Position numbers and translations under genes: made by a program. Below the pieces are notes generated by a model. It searched no databases. It had not been told where the DNA came from and worked only from the letters and a program-made list of their open reading frames with translations. A DNA stretch of 64,000 bases from Marivita sp046592965 (GTDB taxonomy: Bacteria; Pseudomonadota; Alphaproteobacteria; Rhodobacterales; Rhodobacteraceae): positions 1-64,000 of the forward strand of contig NZ_JBISBV010000001.1 of NCBI RefSeq assembly GCF_046592965.1, written 5' to 3'. This document shows positions 8,532 through 16,252 of the stretch, piece by piece (the first letter of the stretch is position 1; the number at the start of each line of letters is the position of its first letter).

Positions 8532-9263
8532 TTACGCAAACAGCCGGTAGTAGAGCCAATCCGGCAAGAATTGGCTGCCCCGGAACACCCAGGAAAAGAC
8601 CGCCGGAAAACTGCGTTTGAACGTGTCGGTGGTCATATGTTCGAAAATCTGTTGCGCTGCCTCTTCCGGCTGCATGATGAATGGCATCTTGAAATCGTTC
8701 TTCGCCGTCAGCCGCGTTTTCACGAAGCCTGGATTGATCAGCTGAACCTTCACGTTTGTCTTGTGCAAATCTGCGTGCAACGACTCCGCCAGCACCATGA
8801 TGCCTGCTTTCGACGCGGTGTAGGCCGCCGCTCCGGGCAGGCCGCGGAAACCGGAAAGCGATCCGGTCAACACGATATGGCCCTTGTCCCGCTCGACAAA
8901 TTTCGGAACAACCGCCCCCATGAGCCGCATCGCGCCGGTGAAGTTCACATCCGCCATCGCATTGGCTTGCTCGGCGTTCCATTCCTTGGCACCAAAGGGC
9001 CAATAGACGCCAGCCAGCTGCACGACGCCATCGACCTCACCAATCTTTTCAGCAGCGCTGTTGATCGAATCCATGTCCGAGACGTCAACCGTCACAACCT
9101 CTGCACGCCCCGGCAGGGAGTCGGCCAGTTCGTGCAACTTGTCCTCGCTTCGGGCGGACAGAATCAGATGCACGCCGGCTGCACTCATCTTGCGCGCCAG
9201 CGCCTCGCCAAGGCCTTCGCTCGCCCCGACCAACCAATACCGTTTGCCCGCCCAATCACTCAC
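8532..9263 (-). CDS. Short-chain dehydrogenase/reductase
   Basis: A 243-residue SDR oxidoreductase. The N-terminal Rossmann motif is VGASEGLGEA (residues 12-21), the VQLAGVY segment stands for the usual NNAG, the catalytic serine is in LTGSLSG, and the catalytic YxxxK is in AAYTASKAG. It uses NAD(P)H on an unknown substrate. The start is GTG 9263 with AGGAAGG about 8 bases upstream. It is the last gene of the FAD oxidoreductase/DUF1365/MFS series on the minus strand next to rpoE-chrR. In R. sphaeroides a comparable cluster belongs to the sigma-E regulon, so a role in the photo-oxidative response is inferred. Confidence 0.9.
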   Translation of the reverse strand: MSDWAGKRYWLVGASEGLGEALARKMSAAGVHLILSARSEDKLHELADSLPGRAEVVTVDVSDMDSINSAAEKIGEVDGVVQLAGVYWPFGAKEWNAEQANAMADVNFTGAMRLMGAVVPKFVERDKGHIVLTGSLSGFRGLPGAAAYTASKAGIMVLAESLHADLHKTNVKVQLINPGFVKTRLTAKNDFKMPFIMQPEEAAQQIFEHMTTDTFKRSFPAVFSWVFRGSQFLPDWLYYRLFA

Positions 9264-9397
9264 ATCGTATCCTTCCTACGCAGTCCGGCCTTCAGATCGG
9301 CCATCGTCATTCCATACTTTCGAAACTGGACGCGACTCACAATGGTTCCAATTGGCGCAACACGAACCCTGTCGTGGATCGCCCTAGTTTTTCGCAA
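9260..9397 (-). CDS. Possible 45-residue ORF between the MFS and SDR genes
   Basis: A frame open from a TTG at 9397, overlapping the end of the MFS gene, runs to a TGA that overlaps the GTG start of the SDR gene. It fills the only gap in this operon. The predicted peptide is strongly basic, ending MTMADLKAGLRRKDTM. A shorter version could begin at GTG 9337 or at an ATG further in. No homologue is recognised and no good ribosome binding site supports a start. This may be untranslated spacer. Confidence 0.2.
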   Translation of the reverse strand: MRKTRAIHDRVRVAPIGTIVSRVQFRKYGMTMADLKAGLRRKDTM

Positions 9398-10616
9398 TCG
9401 GCGTTGCGCTCAAAAGCGCGATCGCCACCAGCTTCAACAGACACGGCACGCCAGCATAAAGAAGTGTCAGCATCCGTAACGCAGAGGCACTGTTATCCTG
9501 CCCCGATTGAAAGCCGCTGGCCTCGAGCGCAGGCAGCAGTGCAATGGCGGCGAATGCCAGGGTGAACTTTGATACAAAGCTCCACAATGCAAATCCCTCG
9601 GTCGCATTGGGCGCAACGCGTTCCATGCGTTTGGCAAAGATCGCCGGAAGCAGGGTGAGGTCCGCCCCAACCGCGGCTCCCGAACCGACGCATATGATCG
9701 CGAACCAAACGGTGTCTCCGGCACCCAGCAACATCGCAAAGCTGAACGCAACGATGGCAAGCATCATTGCAACCATCAGCGCCGCTTTCGCGCCGACCCG
9801 TTCCGCCATAACGCCCCAAAGCGGTGCGGCGGCAGCGGCGGACACAAAGAACAGCAGCAACAGCGGCCCCTCCCATCCGGGGGCGAGAAGGCGGCTTTCC
9901 ACAAAGAACAGAAACAAAGTCGAACTCACCGCCACCGGTGCGGCATTCACCAAAGCGATGAGCAACAGTCGTCTCGAAATGGAATCTCTGAGGATGACTC
10001 CAAAGCCTGTCGATGGCGCGGAGGTGCCGCCGCGCCATTCGGCGTGCATCGCAACGCCAGCGATCAGACACGCCAGCGCGAATACCATCGCATAAACAAC
10101 AAATTCAGGCCAGGCGAGCGCCAGAAACACCGATGGCAAAACCGAGGCGATACACACGCCCAGAAGTGCGCCGGTCTCGCGCCACCTCGCAAGTCTGAGG
10201 TGACCAAAGCCAGAACCAAGGGTTTCGGCTTTCTGAACTCCACGCGCATAGAAATTGATCGTCAGAAAGCTGAAGGTGGAAAAAACCAGCGTCAACATCA
10301 ACGCGAACCAGACGAGGGGATCGACCGGCGGCGCAATCGCGAACAGACCGATCATCGCAGCCCCCATGATCGCCAAGGCACACGCAACTGCGGCGGCTTG
10401 ATAGCGCCGTACCAGAACTGCCAGTTTGCCCAAAAGCGGATCCTGTATCACGTCCAGAAGCCGCAGCGCGAACAGCACGGCGCCCAATGCGGCGAGGTTT
10501 ACCCCGTACTCGTCGACATAAACTTTCGGCGCGTGGATATAGATCGGCAAACCGGCAGCGGCGAGAACGGCCGCGAACACAGCGTAGCGACCCAACGATT
10601 GATTTTGGTCCGACAC
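9384..10616 (-). CDS. MFS (GPH-like) transporter
   Basis: A 410-residue inner-membrane protein with about 12 predicted helices, of the glycoside-pentoside-hexuronide-like MFS type. LGAVLFALRLLDVIQDPLLGKL near residue 55 is the conserved cytoplasmic loop with the asparagine/aspartate signature of that group. The substrate is unknown. The start is GTG 10616 (MSDQNQSLGRYAVFAA), which shares one base with the TAG stop of the upstream DUF1365 gene, so translation is probably coupled. It is the third gene of the operon facing away from rpoE. A longer upstream frame overlaps DUF1365 and is not used. Confidence 0.85.
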   Translation of the reverse strand: MSDQNQSLGRYAVFAAVLAAAGLPIYIHAPKVYVDEYGVNLAALGAVLFALRLLDVIQDPLLGKLAVLVRRYQAAAVACALAIMGAAMIGLFAIAPPVDPLVWFALMLTLVFSTFSFLTINFYARGVQKAETLGSGFGHLRLARWRETGALLGVCIASVLPSVFLALAWPEFVVYAMVFALACLIAGVAMHAEWRGGTSAPSTGFGVILRDSISRRLLLIALVNAAPVAVSSTLFLFFVESRLLAPGWEGPLLLLFFVSAAAAAPLWGVMAERVGAKAALMVAMMLAIVAFSFAMLLGAGDTVWFAIICVGSGAAVGADLTLLPAIFAKRMERVAPNATEGFALWSFVSKFTLAFAAIALLPALEASGFQSGQDNSASALRMLTLLYAGVPCLLKLVAIALLSATPIAKN

Positions 10617-11371
10617 TATCGGCTGACATCTTCCATCGGCGGCTCGGGGCGGGTGCGGTAGCGCACGCCTTTCCACCAAAGCTTGAGCGCTTGCCAATGG
10701 ATCAATGCCAGAACGCGCCGCGATCCCAAGGGGCGGCGCAGCATCGAATGCAGTATCGAGCCGTTGCTGATTGGCTTCCGCGGCCCAGTCAGCGTGGCGA
10801 TCAACCCTCCGGCGCCTTGGGTGTAGTCGATCCAGATGCCGATCTTGTCCGGGCGGATATCGAATCTGAACTCATATCCACCCTCGACAGGCTGGAATGG
10901 GGAGACGTGGAAAATCTTGGTTGCGCTCAATCGATCAGTCGGGCCGATGGCTGAATTGTCGGGCTTGAAACACAGATAGGAGTGTCTGTCTCCAAAGGTG
11001 TTTGACACTTCTGCAATCACGGCAACGAGTTGGTCCGTCTCGTCATGCGCCAGCCAGAACGAGACCGGGTTGAAGACATGCCCCAACATGCGCGGTTGCG
11101 CGAGCAACAAAAGTTTGCCCTTGGCGCGCACCTGATGGGCATCCAAAACCTCGCGCGCCCATTCTGCACCACGCCCCTCACCCGGTTTGCCACCATGATC
11201 GCAATCCTGAAGGCTGGTCAGGTTGCCGGCATTCCGCGAAAACAAAGCGGGCGTTTCGGGCTCTGCTTCGGCGTCCAGCAAGACGTAGTCGATGGAGTAG
11301 CGAAACGCGTTGTCAGGCCCGCCTTTGCGCGCATGATAGGTGTGGCCGATGATGTGATCGACACCGCTCAT
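10616..11371 (-). CDS. DUF1365 domain protein
   Basis: A 251-residue protein of the DUF1365 family. MSGVDHIIGHTYHARKGG, NPVSFWLAHDE and FHVSPFQPVEGGYEFRF are typical segments. In many bacteria it is encoded with a FAD-dependent amine-oxidase-like protein, and often with cyclopropane-fatty-acid-synthase-like enzymes, suggesting a role in lipid modification; the reaction has not been settled. It overlaps the upstream FAD gene by the 4 bases ATGA and the downstream MFS gene by 1 base. Confidence 0.9.
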   Translation of the reverse strand: MSGVDHIIGHTYHARKGGPDNAFRYSIDYVLLDAEAEPETPALFSRNAGNLTSLQDCDHGGKPGEGRGAEWAREVLDAHQVRAKGKLLLLAQPRMLGHVFNPVSFWLAHDETDQLVAVIAEVSNTFGDRHSYLCFKPDNSAIGPTDRLSATKIFHVSPFQPVEGGYEFRFDIRPDKIGIWIDYTQGAGGLIATLTGPRKPISNGSILHSMLRRPLGSRRVLALIHWQALKLWWKGVRYRTRPEPPMEDVSR

Positions 11372-12666
11372 GCCGCCGCCACCGACGCCGCACTGCGCGC
11401 GCGGATTGCCTCGACCACGTCAACAGCACTGCTCAGCCCGTCCTCGTGAAAGCCATGTTTCATCCATGCACCACAAAACCATGTGTGATTCGTACCATTC
11501 ATGTCGTGAAGCACATCCTGCCCGGCCAGCGCTTCAAGATCATACACTGGATGGCGCAATGTGCATTCATCATAAACAAGATCCTCGCGGATGGGGCGCG
11601 TGCTGTTCAACGTGACGAAATGCGGATCGTCATGCGGGATCGGCTGAAGGTTGTTCATCCAGTAGGTCAGATCAATCGTGTTCATGTCCTTGGCCGGGCG
11701 TTCCGTATAGTTCCAGGACGACCAGCAAATGCGGCGCGATGGCATCACGCGAGTATCGGCATGTAGCACGACGCGGTTGGGCTGATACCTGATTGCGCCA
11801 AGCGCGCGCTGCTCTGTCCGGCTTGCGTCAGACAAAAGCCGCAACGTGTCGTCGGAATGTGTGGCAAAGATCACCTCGTCGAACCGTTGCCATTCACCAC
11901 CCCGCGCCTTGACTTCGGCACCGTTCATGTCGCGTCGCACTCCGTCAATCGGCGTACCGGGGCGCAAGGTGACACCGCGCTGCGCCATCGAGGCCTCCAG
12001 TCGGCGCACATACTCAACCGATCCGCCTTGGACGGTGTACCATTGATGTTGGCCGGAATACGACAACAGCGCATGGTTTTCCATGAACTGGACTAGAGCA
12101 TGAGCGGGGAAGTCCATCACCTTTTCCGTCGGCGTCGACCAGATCGCTCCGGTCAGGGGCAACAGGTAATAGTCGCGGAACCAGGGACCGGTGCCCAGTT
12201 TGTCAAGAAACGCGCCCAGGCTCAGCGTCCGGTCATGCGTCGCGTCGAGCGCATTTTTGTTGAATTTCGCGATGTCGCGCAACATTCGCAGGAATTTCGG
12301 ATTCCACAGGTTCTTTTTCTGCGCGAAAATCGACCCCAGCGTCGCGAGCGCATACTCGATCCGCCCGCCATCAAGACTGGCTGCAAAGCTCATGTTGCTT
12401 TTGGTGACCGGCACATCAAGCGCCTCGAAGAGACGGGCAAGATGGGGGTAATTCGCGTAATTGAACACAATAAAGCCCGTGTCCACGGGCTGATCGCCGC
12501 GCTTGCCGGCCATGATCGTGCGCGCGTGCCCGCCAAGTCGCGGTTCTGCCTCGAACAGTGTCACGTGATGATCCTCGGCCAGCATGTGTGCGGCACCCAT
12601 TCCAGATATACCTGCGCCAATCACGGCAATTCTTCTGGGTGCGCTGGCGCTGGCTTCGAATGGCAT
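11368..12666 (-). CDS. NAD(P)/FAD-dependent amine-oxidase-like oxidoreductase
   Basis: A 432-residue flavoprotein. The FAD-binding GxGxxG motif IAVIGAGISGMGAA is near residue 14, with EAEPRLGGHA after it. The C-terminal WFCGAWMKHGFHEDGLSSA completes the dinucleotide-binding fold. It belongs to the family always paired with DUF1365 and is the first gene of the operon divergent from rpoE. ATG 12666 has AGAGAG upstream; a TTG two codons earlier is too close to that site. A sigma-E-like promoter starts about 30 bases upstream. Substrate unknown; a lipid or membrane-damage role is inferred. Confidence 0.9.
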   Translation of the reverse strand: MPFEASASAPRRIAVIGAGISGMGAAHMLAEDHHVTLFEAEPRLGGHARTIMAGKRGDQPVDTGFIVFNYANYPHLARLFEALDVPVTKSNMSFAASLDGGRIEYALATLGSIFAQKKNLWNPKFLRMLRDIAKFNKNALDATHDRTLSLGAFLDKLGTGPWFRDYYLLPLTGAIWSTPTEKVMDFPAHALVQFMENHALLSYSGQHQWYTVQGGSVEYVRRLEASMAQRGVTLRPGTPIDGVRRDMNGAEVKARGGEWQRFDEVIFATHSDDTLRLLSDASRTEQRALGAIRYQPNRVVLHADTRVMPSRRICWSSWNYTERPAKDMNTIDLTYWMNNLQPIPHDDPHFVTLNSTRPIREDLVYDECTLRHPVYDLEALAGQDVLHDMNGTNHTWFCGAWMKHGFHEDGLSSAVDVVEAIRARSAASVAAA

Positions 12667-12695
12667 AGTCAACTCTCTTTGTGTGGTTATACACA

Positions 12696-12725
12696 GGGTT
12701 ACGCAGCCAACGGCACTTCGGATGA
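12696..12725 (-). promoter_or_regulatory. Sigma-E-like promoter of the FAD/DUF1365/MFS/SDR operon
   Basis: Minus-strand TCATCC (12725-12720), 18 bases, then TAACCC (12701-12696). The -35 differs by one base from TGATCC, the hallmark of R. sphaeroides sigma-E promoters. Spacing is identical to that of the promoter facing rpoE. Confidence 0.5.
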
Positions 12726-12748
12726 GAAAAGAACAAAGAATTTAACTT

Positions 12749-12778
12749 TGATCCGATTCCTCACCCGCCGCGTAACAG
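12749..12778 (+). promoter_or_regulatory. Sigma-E-like autoregulatory promoter of rpoE-chrR
   Basis: TGATCC (12749-12754), 18 bases, then TAACAG (12773-12778). It matches the known -35 element of R. sphaeroides sigma-E target promoters. Transcription would begin near 12785, so the rpoE start codon must lie downstream of the first ATG at 12783. Confidence 0.65.
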
Positions 12779-12860
12779 CAGTATGATTCCCGCCACACAG
12801 CCAAATTTCGATACCAATGCCGCAACCGTTGCCATCGGTGGCGAAATCGGTAACTCGTAT

Positions 12861-13439
12861 ATGAAAGCCGTGAACGGAAGCGAAACCTTGACCAACCGAT
12901 CACCAGACAGCCTTGCGCCGTGGGTGGATGACCTTCTCGCAGTCCGCGACATGCGCGACGAAGATGCGTTTATCAGAGTGTTTGAGCATTTCGGACCCCG
13001 TGTGAAGGCGTTTCTGATGCACACGGGTCTGAACGGCGCGCTGGCCGAAGAATGCGCCCAAGACGTTCTTGTGACGGTTTGGAACAAGGCCCACCTTTAC
13101 GATGCCACCCGGGCGAGCCCATCGACATGGATTTTCACCATAGCCCGGAACAAGAAGATCGACGTGCTGCGCAAGCAAAGGCGCCCCGAGCCCGAGGATT
13201 TGCCTTGGGGCCCGGAAGCAGAGCCCGACCAGACCGACGTGTTGAGCCTGCAACAAGAGAGCAAACAATTGGGTCGCGCATTGCGTGATCTGCCCGACAA
13301 CCAACGCGAATTGATCGAACGCGCCTATTTCGGCGACCTGTCGCACAGCGAAATTGCCGCCGAGACCGGTCTGCCCCTGGGCACGATCAAATCCCGCATT
13401 AGATTGGCGCTGGACCGCTTGCGCCACGCAATGAAGTGA
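12861..13439 (+). CDS. rpoE: ECF sigma factor RpoE (singlet-oxygen type)
   Basis: A 192-residue group IV (ECF11-like) sigma factor. Region 2 contains AEECAQDVLVTVWNKAHLYD and STWIFTIARNKKIDVLRK; region 4 contains GDLSHSEIAAETGLPLGTIKSRI. These closely resemble RpoE of R. sphaeroides. It directs transcription of the response to singlet oxygen and related damage. The start at ATG 12861 is chosen because the predicted promoter places the transcript start near 12785 and homologues begin at this point; an earlier ATG at 12783 would precede that start. It overlaps or abuts chrR, its anti-sigma factor. Confidence 0.93.
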   Translation: MKAVNGSETLTNRSPDSLAPWVDDLLAVRDMRDEDAFIRVFEHFGPRVKAFLMHTGLNGALAEECAQDVLVTVWNKAHLYDATRASPSTWIFTIARNKKIDVLRKQRRPEPEDLPWGPEAEPDQTDVLSLQQESKQLGRALRDLPDNQRELIERAYFGDLSHSEIAAETGLPLGTIKSRIRLALDRLRHAMK

Positions 13440-13447
13440 AGACTGAT

Positions 13448-14101
13448 ATGAGCATCAACCATCATCTGACCGACGATCTGGTCATGGCCTATTCAACAGG
13501 CGCGCTGCCCGAGGCGATGAACCTCGTGATTGCGACACACATCTCGCTGTGTGACGATTGTCGCGCTGCCCTGGAGAGCTATGACGCACTTGGCGGCGCG
13601 GTGTTGGAAAACTGCGCCTCTGCCGAGATGTCGGGCGACAGTCTGTTGTCCGTTCTGGGGACAATCCAATCCGGCGCGACATCCATGCCAAAGCCTGTTC
13701 AAAGCGCGCGGAAGCAGGATGACGGGCTGCCCCTCCCCCTGTCCGAGTATGTTCCGGGCGGGTTGGAGAAGGTGAAATGGCGTTCCCTTGGCATGGGTGT
13801 AAAGCAAGCTGTCTTGCCGACCACCGCTGAGGCGACAGCGCGCCTTTTGTATATTCCCGCCGGTACGGCTGTTCCCGATCACGGACACAGAGGGATCGAA
13901 CTCACGCTGGTCTTGCAGGGCGCGTTTCAGGACGCAGACGGCTATTTCGCGCGCGGTGACATCGAAGTTGCCAGCGAAGATCTGCATCACACTCCGATCG
14001 CGGATATTTCGGAAGATTGCATCTGCCTTGCCGTCACCGACGCGCCGCTGAGGTTCAAAGGGATCGTCCCTCGTATCGTGCAGCCGTTCCTGGGCATTTG
14101 A
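13448..14101 (+). CDS. chrR: Zinc-binding anti-sigma factor ChrR
   Basis: A 217-residue cytoplasmic anti-sigma factor with two domains. The N-terminal ZAS domain has H6, H31, C35 and C38, the same positions as the zinc ligands of R. sphaeroides ChrR. The C-terminal cupin (about 105-200) has H145, H147, E151 and H180/H181 as likely metal ligands. A CxC pair at 191-193 corresponds to the C187/C189 pair in the R. sphaeroides protein. ATG 13448 (MSINHH) aligns with that protein; a GTG at 13436 overlapping the rpoE stop is an alternative. It should hold RpoE inactive until singlet oxygen is sensed. Confidence 0.93.
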   Translation: MSINHHLTDDLVMAYSTGALPEAMNLVIATHISLCDDCRAALESYDALGGAVLENCASAEMSGDSLLSVLGTIQSGATSMPKPVQSARKQDDGLPLPLSEYVPGGLEKVKWRSLGMGVKQAVLPTTAEATARLLYIPAGTAVPDHGHRGIELTLVLQGAFQDADGYFARGDIEVASEDLHHTPIADISEDCICLAVTDAPLRFKGIVPRIVQPFLGI

Positions 14102-14153
14102 CAGACACTGCACGACCGTATCTTGTGGTCTACACAAATTGCGCGAGGATCAC

Positions 14154-14360
14154 ATGGGCCCGAGACTTCTGACGACCCTCGCCATAGCGCTGGCATGTCT
14201 TTCGGCGCTTTTCGGTCTGATGGAAATGGTGATGTTCGGAGGTCGGATTGGCGACACCGGCGTCGTTCAGGACAGTCTGTTCATGCCTCTGACCTATATC
14301 TTCGCGCTGCTGTCGGCTGTTTTCTTCGTTTTGGCGATTGTGCGAAAATTCAAGAAATAG
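14154..14360 (+). CDS. Small two-helix membrane protein
   Basis: A 68-residue protein with two hydrophobic helices (about 5-27 and 43-62) and a basic C-terminus (RKFKK). GCGAGGAT precedes ATG 14154. It follows chrR by 52 bases and ends before a strong terminator, so it may be co-transcribed with rpoE-chrR. No family was recognised. Function unknown. Confidence 0.65.
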   Translation: MGPRLLTTLAIALACLSALFGLMEMVMFGGRIGDTGVVQDSLFMPLTYIFALLSAVFFVLAIVRKFKK

Positions 14361-14427
14361 CCCGAGGTTTGTCAGCCTTCGCGATCCATACTCATAACGA
14401 CCGCTTTCAATGGACAGCGTCCGTTTG

Positions 14428-14453
14428 AAAAGGGAGCCAGAAGGCTCCCTTTT
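14428..14453. terminator. Bidirectional terminator between the small membrane gene and lpdA
   Basis: AAAAGGGAGCC (14428-14438) pairs with GGCTCCCTTTT (14443-14453) around AGAA. It serves the aceEF-lpdA operon on the minus strand and the chrR-side transcript on the plus strand. Confidence 0.85.
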
Positions 14454-14458
14454 ATTCG

Positions 14459-16243
14459 TTACTTCTTTTTCTTCTTCGGCGGCATCAGATCGGTGATTGT
14501 GCCTTCGTACATTTCGGCGGCAAAGTTCACCGTTTCCGACAATGTCGGGTGCGGGTGAATCGTATGTCCAAGGTCAACCGCATCCGCGCCCATCTCGATG
14601 GCCAGGGCCACTTCCGAGATCAGATCGCCGGCGCTGGTGCCGACAATACAGGCCCCGATCACCCGATCATCTTCGGGATCGAACAGCAGCTTTGTGATGC
14701 CTTCGCTGCGCGCATTCGACAATGCCTTGCCTGACGCTGCCCAAGGGAATACGCCCTTTTCGTACTTGATGCCCTTGGCCTTGGCCTCGGTCTCGGTCAC
14801 GCCACACCATGCCACTTCGGGGTCGGTGTAGGCGACCGACGGGATCAGTGACGCATCGAAGAACCGCTTGTGACCGGCACAAACCTCTGCTGCCACCTTG
14901 CCCTCGTGCACCGCCTTGTGCGCCAGCATCGGCTGGCCGACCACATCGCCAATGGCAAAGATATGGTTCACGCCGGTGCGCTGCTGTTTATCCACGGCAA
15001 TAAAGCCGCGATCATCCACCGCCACGCCGGCCTTTTCAGCATCGATCAGCTTGCCATTGGGCTTGCGCCCGACTGCAACCAGGACCTTGTCAAAGGTGTC
15101 GGTAAAGCTTTCGCCCTTGTCGTCCTCGAACGTGACCTTGAGACCCTTTTTCTGCGCCTCGACAGCCGTGACCTTGGTCTTGAGAAAGATATTTTCATAC
15201 CGTCCCTTGATCCGGTTGTGCAGCGGCTTGACGATGTCCTTGTCGGCGCCGGGAATGATCTGGTCCATGAGCTCGACGACCGTGATCTTCGACCCCAGCG
15301 CATCATAGACGCAGGCCATTTCTAGACCGATGATACCGCCGCCGAGGATCAACATCCGCTTGGGAATGTCTTTCAATTCCAACGCACCGGTCGAATCGAT
15401 CACCCGTTCGTCGTCATGTGGAATAAACGGCAGGTTCACAGGTTCGGAACCGGCGGCGATGATGCACTGGTCGAAACTGACCGTCGTCTTGCCGTTTTCG
15501 CCCTCGACCTCGATCATGTTCGGCCCGGTGAACTTGCCATAGCCTTGCACCACCTCGACCTTGCGCGCCTTGGCCAGACCGCTCAGACCACCCGTCAATT
15601 GGGTGATCACGCCGTCCTTGAAACCACGCAGGTCATCAAGGTCGATCTTGGGCTTGCCAAAACTGATACCATGCGCGCCCATTTCCTCGGCGTCGGTGAT
15701 CACCTTGGCAACATGCAGCAATGCCTTGGACGGGATGCAGCCTACGTTCAGACACACACCGCCGAGCGAAGAGTACCTCTCGATCAGCACGGCCTTCATG
15801 CCCAGATCCGCCGCCCGGAACGCAGCGGAATAACCGCCGGGGCCAGAGCCCAGAACAACCACCTCGGCGTGAACGTCACCCTTGCCCGATGCGCTTCCGG
15901 TCGCCTCGACCGACTTCGGCGCGTCCTGTTGCGGTGTGGCGCCACGGTCGCCATAGCCGCCCTTGCTTTCGCCATCCTGACCGCCGGACGCGTCGCCACC
16001 TGAACCGGAGTCGGCGCCTTCCAGTATCATGATCACACTGCCCTCGGAGACGCTGTCGCCCTCGGCCACCTTGATCTCTTTGACAACGCCCGCTGCTGGC
16101 GACGGCACTTCCATCGTCGCCTTGTCTGACTCCAATTCGATCAACGGATCTTCTGCGGCTACGGTATCGCCCACGCTGACAAGAACGGTGACGACGGGAA
16201 CATCTTTGAAATCCCCGATATCGGGTACTTTAACTTCCATCAT
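14459..16243 (-). CDS. lpdA: Dihydrolipoyl dehydrogenase (E3) with N-terminal lipoyl domain
   Basis: A 594-residue E3 component that reoxidises dihydrolipoyl groups with NAD+. Unlike the usual 470-residue E3 it begins with a biotinyl/lipoyl domain (residues 1-78, lipoyl lysine K41 in ESDKATME) and a glycine-rich linker (about 80-120). The flavoprotein part follows, with the redox cysteines in GGVCLNVGCIPSK and the C-terminal HPHPTLSE active-site histidine region. The lipoyl domain is nearly identical to that of the adjacent E2. It is the last gene of the aceE-aceF-lpdA operon, 9 bases after aceF. This E3 form is known from Neisseria and Ralstonia-type operons. Confidence 0.95.
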   Translation of the reverse strand: MMEVKVPDIGDFKDVPVVTVLVSVGDTVAAEDPLIELESDKATMEVPSPAAGVVKEIKVAEGDSVSEGSVIMILEGADSGSGGDASGGQDGESKGGYGDRGATPQQDAPKSVEATGSASGKGDVHAEVVVLGSGPGGYSAAFRAADLGMKAVLIERYSSLGGVCLNVGCIPSKALLHVAKVITDAEEMGAHGISFGKPKIDLDDLRGFKDGVITQLTGGLSGLAKARKVEVVQGYGKFTGPNMIEVEGENGKTTVSFDQCIIAAGSEPVNLPFIPHDDERVIDSTGALELKDIPKRMLILGGGIIGLEMACVYDALGSKITVVELMDQIIPGADKDIVKPLHNRIKGRYENIFLKTKVTAVEAQKKGLKVTFEDDKGESFTDTFDKVLVAVGRKPNGKLIDAEKAGVAVDDRGFIAVDKQQRTGVNHIFAIGDVVGQPMLAHKAVHEGKVAAEVCAGHKRFFDASLIPSVAYTDPEVAWCGVTETEAKAKGIKYEKGVFPWAASGKALSNARSEGITKLLFDPEDDRVIGACIVGTSAGDLISEVALAIEMGADAVDLGHTIHPHPTLSETVNFAAEMYEGTITDLMPPKKKKK

Positions 16244-16252
16244 GTCGTCTCC

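Noticed and set aside
9348..9355. CCAATTGG palindrome near the SDR gene
   Set aside because: Shares the core of the RutR-like site but lies in an unrelated operon and has poor flanks; likely chance.
12783..12860. N-terminal extension of RpoE from ATG 12783
   Set aside because: It would start before the predicted transcription start and is absent from R. sphaeroides RpoE.
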